From Micrococcaceae bacterium Sec5.8 (GTDB lineage: Bacteria; Actinomycetota; Actinomycetes; Actinomycetales; Micrococcaceae), in contig CP143429.1 of assembly GCA_039636775.1 (NCBI GenBank), positions 2,852,001 to 2,916,000 on the forward strand: a stretch of DNA of 64,000 nt, given 5' to 3'. The position numbers and the translations under genes were made by a program. The notes under the pieces are model-generated. The model saw nothing but the letters and a program-made list of their open reading frames with translations, was not told the origin of the DNA and ran no database searches. This document shows positions 27,408-35,900 of this stretch, piece after piece. Within the stretch, counting starts at the first letter, position 1; every line of letters begins with the position of its first letter.

Positions 27408-28061
27408 TTAGAAGGCGGTGCTGGGCAGATCCTTCTCGCCATCGACGATCGCGGTGATGATCCGCGCTGCAACCAAATCTGGATCCAGCGCCGCTCCGAA
27501 TCGCGGCGCTGACCCGGCGATCGGATGCTCGGACAGCGCGGTGCCAGTGTGGCCCGGGCGGGCGTCCACGAGTCGGATGCCCGCGCGACGATACTCGCGC
27601 GCCGCTGCGACAACGAAGGCCGCGAGCCCAGCTTTCGACGCCGAGTATGCTGCCAGACCGGCGACGGGTGTCTCAGCGACAACGCCGCTCAGAGTTACCA
27701 CGAAGGGCTCCCGTCCGTCCTGTGCCGAGGCCGCGAGGTAGGGCTGGCTCTGGGTAATGAGATGGATCGCACTGGTCGTGTTTACAGCGAACAGTTCGTC
27801 CACCGTGGCAGGTTCAAGGTCTGATGCGGCGCCGAAGGCGACGACCCCGGACGCAACCACTAGCCCGTCGAGACGTCCGTGTTGCACATTCGTGGCATCC
27901 AGCACCTCCCGGATCACAGAGGGTGCGCACAGATCGTGCCCAGCAGACTTTGACGACCGGACAACGATGGCGCCCTTACTCTCCAGCTGAGCGGCGATCC
28001 GCGAGCCGAGCCCGCCGGTGGCGCCGACCACCAGAACAACCGCACCTTGAAGAGTCGTCAT
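27408..28061 (-). CDS. Short-chain dehydrogenase/reductase
   Basis: 217 residues, classical SDR. The cofactor site is GATGGLGSR (residues 13-21). The NVQ/ASG region is followed by a catalytic Ser in VTLSGVV and by Tyr-x-x-x-Lys in YSASK. The C-terminal RPGHTGTALS is the usual cap of the cofactor site. The acidic residue selecting NAD is absent after strand 2 (RSSKS), which hints at NADP. Substrate unknown. It is the best preserved gene in the left part of the island and stands alone on its strand among fragments. Confidence 0.85.
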   Translation of the reverse strand: MTTLQGAVVLVVGATGGLGSRIAAQLESKGAIVVRSSKSAGHDLCAPSVIREVLDATNVQHGRLDGLVVASGVVAFGAASDLEPATVDELFAVNTTSAIHLITQSQPYLAASAQDGREPFVVTLSGVVAETPVAGLAAYSASKAGLAAFVVAAAREYRRAGIRLVDARPGHTGTALSEHPIAGSAPRFGAALDPDLVAARIITAIVDGEKDLPSTAF

Positions 28062-28231
28062 GGGTAGATCCTAAATCACGTGCGGCAGGTAGCCCAGCGC
28101 GAATCGGTTTGCTGGGGGTTGGACGTCTGCGGTATTCCCCATACAACGAGGCAGGCTTCAGTGGCTATCGGTTACTGGCTTCTGGCACTGCCATCCCTGG
28201 ATCCATCCGGTGGGGGCCGGCAGCGGACGGT

Positions 28232-28360
28232 CGAACATCGAACGTGGGCCTGCCCCGGGCTGTAGCCAAACTTCGTCAAGTAGTCGATGGCTTGGAGGCA
28301 TGCCCGCTGATACGAGAGGTGTGAGTCAAGGTAGCGCTGTTCAGCGTTACCGGGGTGCCG
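28232..28360 (-). pseudogene. Formamidase (FmdA) C-terminal fragment
   Basis: A minus-strand frame reads RYLDSHLSYQRACLQAIDYL followed by TKFGYSPGQAHV. This matches from memory the conserved block near the C-terminus of acetamidase/formamidase proteins of the FmdA group. The expected continuation (GHISGVVDIPN) is absent, the sequence turns into unrelated Arg-rich translation, and nothing upstream restores the gene. It is therefore a fragment of about 40 residues within a 370-base gene-poor stretch (28062-28436). Confidence 0.6.
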
Positions 28361-28436
28361 GAGAATGACTGAACTGTCGCTCGACGTTGCCGGCATGAAG
28401 ATGGGAGCGCACCCCAAAATAAATAGGACGAGGCGC

Positions 28437-28526
28437 TCAGTAGTGATAGCGCGTCTGGAGGATCACGAGGTCGTCACCTTCGACGAGGTAGACCAGGCGA
28501 TGCTCGTCGGTAATGCGCCGCGACCA
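28437..28526 (-). pseudogene. YoeB/Txe-type toxin, C-terminal 29 residues only
   Basis: The minus strand encodes RRITDEHRLVYLVEGDDLVI and then LQTRYHY with a TGA stop, the hallmark end of YoeB/Txe ribosome-dependent mRNA interferases, including the catalytic C-terminal His-Tyr. The sequence breaks off at WS upstream and abuts the end of the WYL fragment. No start codon and no YefM-type antitoxin is present. The element is a decayed toxin-antitoxin relic. Confidence 0.8.
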
Positions 28527-28967
28527 TCATGAAAAATCGAGGCTAGAGGTGGCTGGTGGGATACCGCTCTCCTCAACGCCATGGGTGCCGCAGCGCGTCT
28601 TTGTAGCGGTGGTGTGCTCGATGCGGCTCACGCGTAACCAGCGCATTTCGTTGCGGAGTTGGCACCAACCAATCAGATACCAGTGGCCGTTCGTTGAGGC
28701 GAAGATTACTGGTTCGACGGCCCTGGTGGTCTTATTGCCATCCTCTGCGGTGTAGCGGATGCGAACCCCTTGTTGCTCAGATATCGCTTCCTCAAGGGCC
28801 GATCTGACGGCCCGTGTTCCACGCTGATCCGTGCTGACCCAGATGCGGCGTGCTAGTTCATCGACCTTTACCCGGGTCCGAGGATCAAGTACGTCCATGA
28901 TCCTCCTGACGGCGACCGAGGCAAGATCAGCGTAAGGCGCATCAGGGGCGGCTGATATCGTGTGCAT
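28527..28967 (-). pseudogene. WYL-domain regulator lacking its DNA-binding domain
   Basis: 146 residues. The middle part (ALEEAISEQQGVRIRYTAED, then HWYLIGWCQLRNEMRWLRVSRI) is a recognisable WYL domain, with the W-Y-L triplet variant WYL itself present. The N-terminal helix-turn-helix expected in such regulators is missing: the frame begins directly at ATG 28967, back-to-back with the ATG of the divergent acetyltransferase at 28968, leaving no promoter. It looks like a deletion junction. A short expressed WYL protein cannot be excluded. Confidence 0.6.
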
Positions 28968-29552
28968 ATGGCCGACATTCGGGGACTCGACGCCCTTCTG
29001 ACTGCACTAAACGCCGGTGAGACAATTCCTGGAAGATCGCCGCACCATGAAGCTATGCACGCGGTGAGCCAACAGTCGTTGCGCATCACCGCCGAGCTCA
29101 ACGGGCGCTACCACTCCCCCGGCGAGGTGCGGGCGCTGATAAGTGAGTTGACCGGGCGCGAGGTCCCCGAGTCCTTCCAGCTCTTCCCGCCGTTTAGCGC
29201 TGACTTCGGCAAGAACATCCATTTCGGCTCGGATGTATTCGTGAACAGCGGCTGCCGGTTTCAGGACCAGGGCGGTATCGAAATCGGCGATGGGTCCCTC
29301 ATCGGTCACAATGCCGTGATCACGACATTGAACCACGACATGCTGCCGAGCCGACGAGCCGACATGCACCCGGCTCGCGTAGTGATCGGCTTGGGCGTGT
29401 GGTTCGGGGCCAACGTGACGGTGTTGCCCGGCGTGACGATTGGAGATGGGGCAATAGTCGGCGCAGGTGCAGTCGTCACCAAAGACGTGCCGGCGGGGGC
29501 AGTGGTCGTAGGTGTGCCGGCGAAGCAGGTGGGCACGGTTCCGGAAGGGTAA
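28968..29552 (+). CDS. Sugar O-acetyltransferase, maltose/nodulation (Maa/NodL/LacA) type
   Basis: 194 residues. An N-terminal helical cap (about residues 1-60) is followed by left-handed beta-helix hexapeptide repeats: [35 protein letters not shown] and [20 protein letters not shown]. The catalytic His is in TTLNHD. The C-terminal end [11 protein letters not shown] is typical. Acetyl-CoA-dependent acetylation of a sugar hydroxyl is the family role. Compared with Maa proteins the N-terminus is short ([20 protein letters not shown] in place of the usual start), and the Shine-Dalgarno sequence is weak, so the gene may have been trimmed. Confidence 0.78.
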   Translation: MADIRGLDALLTALNAGETIPGRSPHHEAMHAVSQQSLRITAELNGRYHSPGEVRALISELTGREVPESFQLFPPFSADFGKNIHFGSDVFVNSGCRFQDQGGIEIGDGSLIGHNAVITTLNHDMLPSRRADMHPARVVIGLGVWFGANVTVLPGVTIGDGAIVGAGAVVTKDVPAGAVVVGVPAKQVGTVPEG

Positions 29553-29806
29553 CTCCCTGGCCTGGAGAAACTCTTCTGCAGGTTCAGCCAAACCTGGCAG
29601 TGAATCCCTTAGCATCGCCCGAGGCGAAGCGCGGTGTCAGCGGTCAGGCCCCTCGTCGCCCATTAGCTCATTCCATATGGTTGTTGCACTGCACTGAAAT
29701 ATTAAAAACGCTAAACATTGAACCTAAATTCCACCGCATTCAGCAGTCGAACAACGTCACGGGCGCCTTTCGTGCGTCTCAGAACGGGATGTCGAGGATG
29801 ACGGCT
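29553..29806. other. Gene-poor stretch containing ychF copy B
   Basis: No gene supported. The stretch 29695-29760 is markedly AT-richer than its surroundings and contains the attachment-like copy at 29711-29737. Confidence 0.6.
29711..29737 (-). repeat. ychF 3'-end copy B (AT-rich type)
   Basis: The minus strand reads codons for AVEFRFNV plus TAG using AT-rich codons (TTT, AGG, AAT, GTT). It resembles the end of the resident ychF (39584-39610) more than copies A and C: the protein end FRFNV is identical. Same orientation as the other copies. Confidence 0.7.
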
Positions 29807-30235
29807 TCACTGGACGGGGCGCCTAAATGGGTCGGGCCACCACCAACGATGCCGCGACCGGCGCTCAGCCCTGCGGCGGGCCGCGTCGAGATAGTCCTTG
29901 AGCGCCGGATTAAAGACCGACTGAGGCAGATTCAGCGTCGCACGGCTCAACTGGCATCCTGCCAGCAGATCGCTGATCGCCCCCGGGATCATCCGCATCC
30001 CCTGAGTACCTTTCACGGACCGCCTGAGCCGTCCGCCCTGCTCCGTGAGCCGCATCCCCCAGGATGAGTCGACCTCAGCAAGGCCGGAACCGACCAGGAT
30101 TGCTATTGCCGTCTCTACCCGTTCCCTTGAAGGGACGTCGGCCTGCAGCATGTCCCACCCCGGCAGCAGCGTACTGAGCGTCGAGGAGCGCTTCGCATCA
30201 CGTAGCAAGGTCATGAGCGTCGCAGCGTCAGACAT
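29807..30235 (-). CDS. Hypothetical protein, winged-helix-like
   Basis: 142 residues if translated from ATG 30235 (MSDAATLMTLLRDA). In-frame ATGs at 30241 and 30250 are alternatives and none has a clear Shine-Dalgarno sequence. The first 80 residues alternate helices and a small hairpin (ETAIAILVGSGLAEVDSSWG then MRLTEQGGRLRRSV), suggestive of a winged-helix fold. The C-terminus is very Arg/Trp-rich. I do not recognise the family. It lies between ychF copies B and C. Confidence 0.5.
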   Translation of the reverse strand: MSDAATLMTLLRDAKRSSTLSTLLPGWDMLQADVPSRERVETAIAILVGSGLAEVDSSWGMRLTEQGGRLRRSVKGTQGMRMIPGAISDLLAGCQLSRATLNLPQSVFNPALKDYLDAARRRAERRSRHRWWWPDPFRRPVQ

Positions 30236-30701
30236 TTCCATGCGGTTCATGCCGTTTAGGCTAGCGCACTCCGAGCAACCCCTCCTCGGGAGCGATCTCC
30301 ATCTCGGAAGAACGCTACGTTCCCCAACACTCTGGCCGAGGCTTCCCGGGAGGTACCGGATCTGACCTACACGTTAGAGCGGAACTCCACCACGTTCCGT
30401 CGCTGAGTAACCTCTGCTGCGCCGGGTAATTTTCGACCGCTTCTTCGCTTTCGACCTTTAGCCGACCGGCCGTCTGCTCGTCACGCTTCTTCCGTTTGAA
30501 CAGCCCTGCGACGCTCCCTCCGACCGAGCCCGCCGTACCGGCAAGTGCGCCTCCGACGCCCTGGACTTGGTCAGCGCCGTCGGCTCATCCGGGATCCCTT
30601 CCCCGTCGATGTCCACGCTGCGGAAGGGATGCGTTACCGCGCCCGCCTACGTTTGCCGCGCCGCGTCAGGCGTGGGAGGCGACCACGTAGGGGCTGTCCT
30701 G
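30236..30701. other. Region with gene remnants around ychF copy C
   Basis: No complete gene. On the minus strand about 30390-30565 reads ADGADQVQGVGGALAGTAGS, then VGGSVAGLFKRKKRDEQ, a protein-like frame without a start that runs through ychF copy C. It is probably the cut end of another gene. Confidence 0.4.
30367..30393 (-). repeat. ychF 3'-end copy C (GC-rich type)
   Basis: The minus strand encodes VVEFRSNV with a TAG stop, using GC-rich codons except TCT for Ser. Its core CACGTT-x-GAGCGGAACTCCA is shared with copy A. Same orientation as ychF. Confidence 0.75.
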
Positions 30702-31022
30702 CTATGCGGTGCCATTCGCAAAATCAGTGAGTTTTTTAAGAAGTTCTTCGTATTCACCGCTGAGGGCGTCGTCGACTGATCCGTCCTCAGCATAGACATA
30801 TTGGTCAGTGAGGCCGCCGCTGGTTCCCATGAAAGTCATAGAAAAGCACTTCCGGGCATTGTCCACCGTCCGGGCAGACGAATCAGATTGAAGTTGCAAC
30901 GCGAGATCTTCATAATTCTGGGCAATTTTGGCTTGCTTTATAAGCCTCAAAAGACCCGCAAACCTGCGCATATCGAGCATCAGAGCATCTATGTCGGTAG
31001 CCACGTCCAATTCAATCTCCAT
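30702..31022 (-). CDS. Putative immunity protein for the orphan Rhs toxin tip
   Basis: 106 residues, acidic, all-helical look (DIDALMLDMRRFAGLLRLIK, then YEELLKKLTDFANG), no signal or membrane segment. The start at 31022 overlaps the end of the toxin-tip frame (stop at 30989) by 34 bases on the same strand. This is the standard arrangement of polymorphic toxin and cognate immunity gene. I recognise no family, so the role is inferred from position only. Confidence 0.6.
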   Translation of the reverse strand: MEIELDVATDIDALMLDMRRFAGLLRLIKQAKIAQNYEDLALQLQSDSSARTVDNARKCFSMTFMGTSGGLTDQYVYAEDGSVDDALSGEYEELLKKLTDFANGTA

Positions 31023-32228
31023 TCATACATAATCTCTCCGGAATTCTTAGCATCTGGAATATAGAGTTGGTGCGTTCCGCCTGGGTAAATTCTGCCGTCC
31101 ACCTCAGTCTGCGGTGCGGTCATCCCTTCGTACACAGCAGTTCCAGGTGGGAACCTCGCCGCGTAGGCGCTATCGATCGGACTCTTAAAGCCCCCAGGCC
31201 ACTCAGGCAAAACAGCCTTGTCGTTTCTCACTTGATCGACACCTGTCGGCGCGTCCTCGGACCACCAGCGACCCCACGGTGTTCCAGCTTCTCCCCCCGG
31301 TACAGAATTGTCTCCTCGCGCAGGCATCTAGAAGTGTAAGCACCGTCTGTAAAGTTTGCCGCCGGATTACCACGCATTCCTTCCAGCGTCGGGGGCAGGT
31401 CTCCGAGCTTCGCGGTTGCCGAGGGCGGGAGATCTACCTGACTGGCGGGACCTCCGATGGGCATGGCCCCTGTCCCGCCACCGAGGGCGGTGGCCCGGAA
31501 GAACCCCGTCGGAGTGTGGGGACCCGGCCCGGTGAGGTACCCGCCGGCTCCGCTGATGGCACCTTCAACCCCGTTCTCCACGGCCATGCGGACCACAGGG
31601 TTGCTGACGAGCTTGCCCGCTGCCATTCCCACACCGCCGCCGACCATGCCCAGACCGCCGGAGACCGCAGCTTGGCCCCAGTTGACTTCACCGGTCGTTG
31701 CTTTCTGGATGACGACATCGGCGCCGAAGCTCCGGCTCGGCGCCGACAACGAGTCCGGCGGGCCCAGCGCCAGTCATCCCACCGGTGCTTCCGCCGGGTG
31801 CGGGATCGGAGATCGTCGCGGCACCGAGGACAGCCCATGGGTCGCTCTGATCGGTGGGGCGGGCGGCCCGCCACCCCGACGCCATCCAGGCGTCCCCGAT
31901 CCCGGTCACACCACCGGGCAGGGACAGCACCTGCCGACCAGCGATGACCGTGGTCCCCGCATCCGCGGTGCTGTCACTGGATGGGGTGATGCCGATGAGG
32001 GTGGGGACGGGGTTCGCGGTGTCCCACCACAGGAGGGCGCCGTCGGTGCCGGCGAGTTCGCCGAGGGCATCGACCCATACCGCGTGCCGGGACATGACCT
32101 CCCCGTCGGGAGTCCGCTCACACGTACCCGTCAGGTGGCCGGTGAGTCCCCACGCGTACTCGGTCCAGAACCCGTCCGCCGTGACGAGCCGGGCGGTGTC
32201 AACCCGTCACGGACGAACTCCACCCGTC
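30989..32228 (-). pseudogene. Displaced (orphan) Rhs C-terminal module with toxin tip, frameshifted and internally deleted
   Basis: From about 32228 downward the minus strand repeats the end of the big Rhs gene (VEFVRDGL, then WTEYAWGLTGHLTGTC, WVDALGELAG and LPGGVTGIGDAWMASGWRAA), a copy of the segment 34025-34445. The about 120-residue core with the RHS/DPLAP signature is missing. The frame then shifts near 31750 to ADVVIQKATTGEVNWGQ and a Gly-rich stretch, and again at the C6 run 31293-31298. Adding one base there would join ETILYRG to GEAGTPWGRWWSEDAP. The last 100 residues form an unrecognised toxin domain ending at 30989. Confidence 0.75.
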
Positions 32229-32621
32229 ATTAGGCAAATGATGCCCAAATACAGTCTGGCCTTATTTCCGTGCTCGAGATCATTCTCAGTAAGTGAACCA
32301 CTAGATTTGTTCGCCACTTCTCGGGAACTCTTATCTTCGCTCAATGCGGCAACCACCCCTGTTCTTTTCCAACGGCGTTGGCCAGTTCAGTCAACGTCTC
32401 TGCGTAGCTTGGAGGGAGATCAGGTTCCAGGACAGTCACCTCCCACACCCGAGTAGAGCGACCCGCTTCAAACGCTGGGTTCGGCGACGACGAAGCCAAC
32501 TAGTACGCCTTGCCACCACGCGGTCTAGCCACACCAAGCTGTGGGGCTTGGGAGTCTCGCACCAACAGGATTCGGGGGCTCGCGAGCAAAGTAACTGTTC
32601 GACGTTCTTCTGTCGCGGCTT
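32229..32621. other. Degraded DNA between two toxin/immunity modules
   Basis: No intact gene. About 32353-32500 on the minus strand reads SSPNPAFEAGRSTRVWEVTV and on to LANAVGKEQGWLPH with a stop, a protein-like end without a start. It may be a leftover immunity gene from a lost toxin tip. It is not recognised as any family. Confidence 0.4.
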
Positions 32622-32900
32622 TTATACGCTATTCAAATCGGAAACGACCGTCCCCCACGGGTACCAAACCCACCCCGACTGGCTATTATTGAAGAGCTTC
32701 TGGGCGCGGCTGATGCAATCGTAGGCATCTTGACGTGCGTCGTCCTTCCCAGGAACAAGTTCCCTGAGTAATTCCTTCGTACCCAGTCTTTTTTCCTGCA
32801 TCCCGGGTTTTATAAATTCGTATGTCCACCGGTTCGTCAGTCCGAAAATGCCAACTTTTTCATACTCGACAGCCCTTAAAAAGATCTTAGGATAAGACAT
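32622..32900 (-). CDS. Putative immunity protein of the large Rhs toxin
   Basis: 92 residues starting MSYPKIFLRAVEYEKVGIFG, soluble, Trp-rich at the end (GWVWYPWGT). The start overlaps the last 14 bases of the Rhs gene, so translation is probably coupled. Lower GC than neighbours (several AAA, AAT, TTT codons), as usual for toxin-tip cassettes. No family recognised. Function is inferred from position directly downstream of the toxin. Confidence 0.65.
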   Translation of the reverse strand: MSYPKIFLRAVEYEKVGIFGLTNRWTYEFIKPGMQEKRLGTKELLRELVPGKDDARQDAYDCISRAQKLFNNSQSGWVWYPWGTVVSDLNSV

Positions 32901-35900
32901 TTTGTTCCTTTAAGTCCCAGGCGGGCTGGTGGTCTCTTGTGTATAGCTGATATCCTGAAACGCGACGTAATTCCATGTTGTAATACGCACTAGAATCTAG
33001 GGGGTCGAGAAAGTCGGGCCGACGACTTTCGACCGGGGCTCCGATGTCTACCAAATTTTTGCCCTGCATCATTTGATAATCGATCCACTTTTTATTCGCC
33101 CAAATATGTATACCGTCTCGCACTTCGGGGGAAAAGTGCGCATCCGTAAAGTCGTAGCCTGGTGCACCTTTATAATATCCCATTCCATGCGCATCAGCGT
33201 AAGGCGTCACACGGTATTTCATGACTCTGCCCATGGCCATCGTTCCAGCGTCGGGACGGGCGGTGACTGCCCCCATCACCTTCTGCCCAATCTTATGACC
33301 GGCGGCGCCACCGATACCGCCGGTGGCCGCTCCGAACACCGTTCCCTGCGCGGTCGCCGCGAGAGCACCGGATGCGGTGTGGGGGCCCGGGCTCGTGTAG
33401 TAGCCGTAGGTACCTTCAACACCGCCGCTGATGCCCCCGGAACCTGCCCCGGTTGCGACAACGCTCTTCATCCCTGTAAGGCCGGCGCGAGATGCCAATG
33501 CTGCAGTGCCGAATCCGCCAAACCCCCCGAGGACAGCGCTGAACCCGACCTGCAACGGGTCCACCTCGCCGGTTGTGGCCTTCTGGATAATCATGTCGGC
33601 ACCGGCACCGACGAGCATCATTCCTACTGGTCCTCCGACGCCGGTGGCGATCATGACTCCGCCGGCGATGACCATGGCGCCTCCGGCCAGGTACTCCCAG
33701 TTGTTGCCGAGCCAGTCCCCGGCGGCAGCCATGGCCCCACCGGCAGAGCCGTCGTAGGCCTTGAGGTCTTCGTCGGTGAGGGGTCGGAGTCCCGTGGGGT
33801 CGGTGGTGTTGAGCGGGTTATTGCCCGCGTAGGCGTAGGGGTTGCCGTCCCAGCCCGCGCCCATGACCGGGGCCAGCGGGTCCGTGGAGAGGAAGCCCCG
33901 TGTCTGGGGGTCGTAGGCGCGGGCGCCCAGCCATTCCAGGCCGGCGATGCCCACACCGCCGTGACCGGTCAGGCCGACACCCGCCGGGAATCCTCCGACC
34001 AGTCCGGCACCGGCGATTGCGCCAGTCATTACACCGGGGTTCCCTCCGGATGCGGGGTCGGAGATGATGGGGGCCCCGAGGACCGCCCACGGGTCCGCCT
34101 GATCAGTGGGGCGTGCTGCCCGCCATCCCGACGCCGTCCAGGCGTCGCCGATGCCGGTGACGCCACCTGGCAGGTACAGGATCTGCCCACCACCTGCGCC
34201 ACTGGTGACGCAGGTGAGGGTGGGGATGGCGCTGGCGGTGTCCCACCAGAGCCGGGCGCCGTCGATGCCGGCGAGCTCGCCGAGGGCGTCGACCCACAAC
34301 TCGTGCCGTGAGACCTCCTCCCCGTCGGGGGCGCGGTCACACGTGCCCGTGAGGTGCCCGGTCGGCCCCCACGCGTATTCGGTCCAGGACCCGTCCACGC
34401 CGATGAGACGGGTCCGCCTGCCCAGCCCGTCGTGGACGAACTCCACCCTCGACCCCTCCGGGCCGGTAATGGCGAGGAGTTGACCTGCGGCGTCGTAGTC
34501 GAACATCCGCGACCCGGCCGGGGTGGCCTCGCGGACCAGGCGCCCACCGGCGTCGAACTCCCACTCCGAGATCGCTGCACCCATTGCCGAATCCGCCTGC
34601 GGTGTGGGTCTTTCCGCGCCACCAGTTGCGGTGGTGATCGGGGTCGCTACGGCAGAGATCATCTGCCCGGCACGGTCGTATCCATAGCGGGTGACGGTTC
34701 CGGCGCGGGTCAGGGCGGTGATCCGGCCGTCGTCGTCCCGACCGATCAACGTCACGTCCGTGCTGTTTGAATCGCCAATGCCGCCGGCGCGGATGGAAGA
34801 ACTGGTGCGGGTGTGTTCGGCGAAGTTCCCGTCCCGGTAGGTCCAGGCCTGGGCGAGGTCCCCGGCGGTGACGCCGGTCAGCCGCCCTGACGCATCATGG
34901 GTGAACACCGCCTCCCCGAGCAGGGGGTTGGTGACGGTGGTGAGCCGTCCGGCCGGGTCGCGGGTGTAGGTCGTGGTCGTGCCCTGGGCGTCGGTGAACG
35001 CGGTCCGGTGCCCGTCCGCGTCATACGCCCACGACAATCCCTGGTCTCCCCGGGTGCGAGAGGTCAGCTGCCCGCGCCGGTTGAACGCGAGTTCGTGCTC
35101 GACGACCAGCCCGTCGGCGTCCCTGCCCGCCCCGGTGTTCCCGGTGTGATCGGCGATGATTACCCGACGGTTCGTGGGGTCGCGGTCGATGGCGGCCACC
35201 AGGCGTCCGTCGACGCTGGTGGTGGCTTCCTGGCCGGCGTCGTCGTAGGTCCAGGTGGTGGTGTGCCCGTCCGGGTCGGTCTGGGAGAGTTGCCGGCCCG
35301 CCGGGTCATAGGTCGCGGTCGTGACCCGATCCAACGGATCCGTCACCGAATGGACCTGGTCGGTGGCCGTGTAGGTGCGCGTGGTGACCCCGCCGAGGGG
35401 GTCGGTGATCCGGGTCAGGCGTCCCCGGGCGTCGTAGTCGAACCGGGTCCGCCCGCCCACCCCGTTGATGGTGGCGACGAGTTCTCCGGCGGTGTTGTAG
35501 GTGAACCGGCGGGTCCCGTACCAGGTGTCCTGCGAAAAGGTGAGCCGCCCGCACTTGTCGTACCCGTACCGGGCGGTCCCCTGGCCGGGCGTGCGGCGCA
35601 GGACCAACCTGCCACATGCATCGTAGGTGAAGGTCTCGACCTCGCCGGTAGGCAGGGTCCTGGACGTGACGCGCTGGTCGGCGTCGTAAGCGAGCGCGGT
35701 GACCGCGCCAAGCGGGTCGGTGGTTCGCCAGGGGCGCCCGCACGCGTCGTACTCGTACCGGGTCACCGCCCCCGCAGGGGACGTGATCGAGGTGATCTTC
35801 CCCGCCACATCCCTGCCCAGGACGGTCAGTCCGCCCTCGCCGTCGAGGAGTTCCACAGGGTTCCCGGCCGGATCGTAGGTGATCAGCTCCGCCGCCCCGT

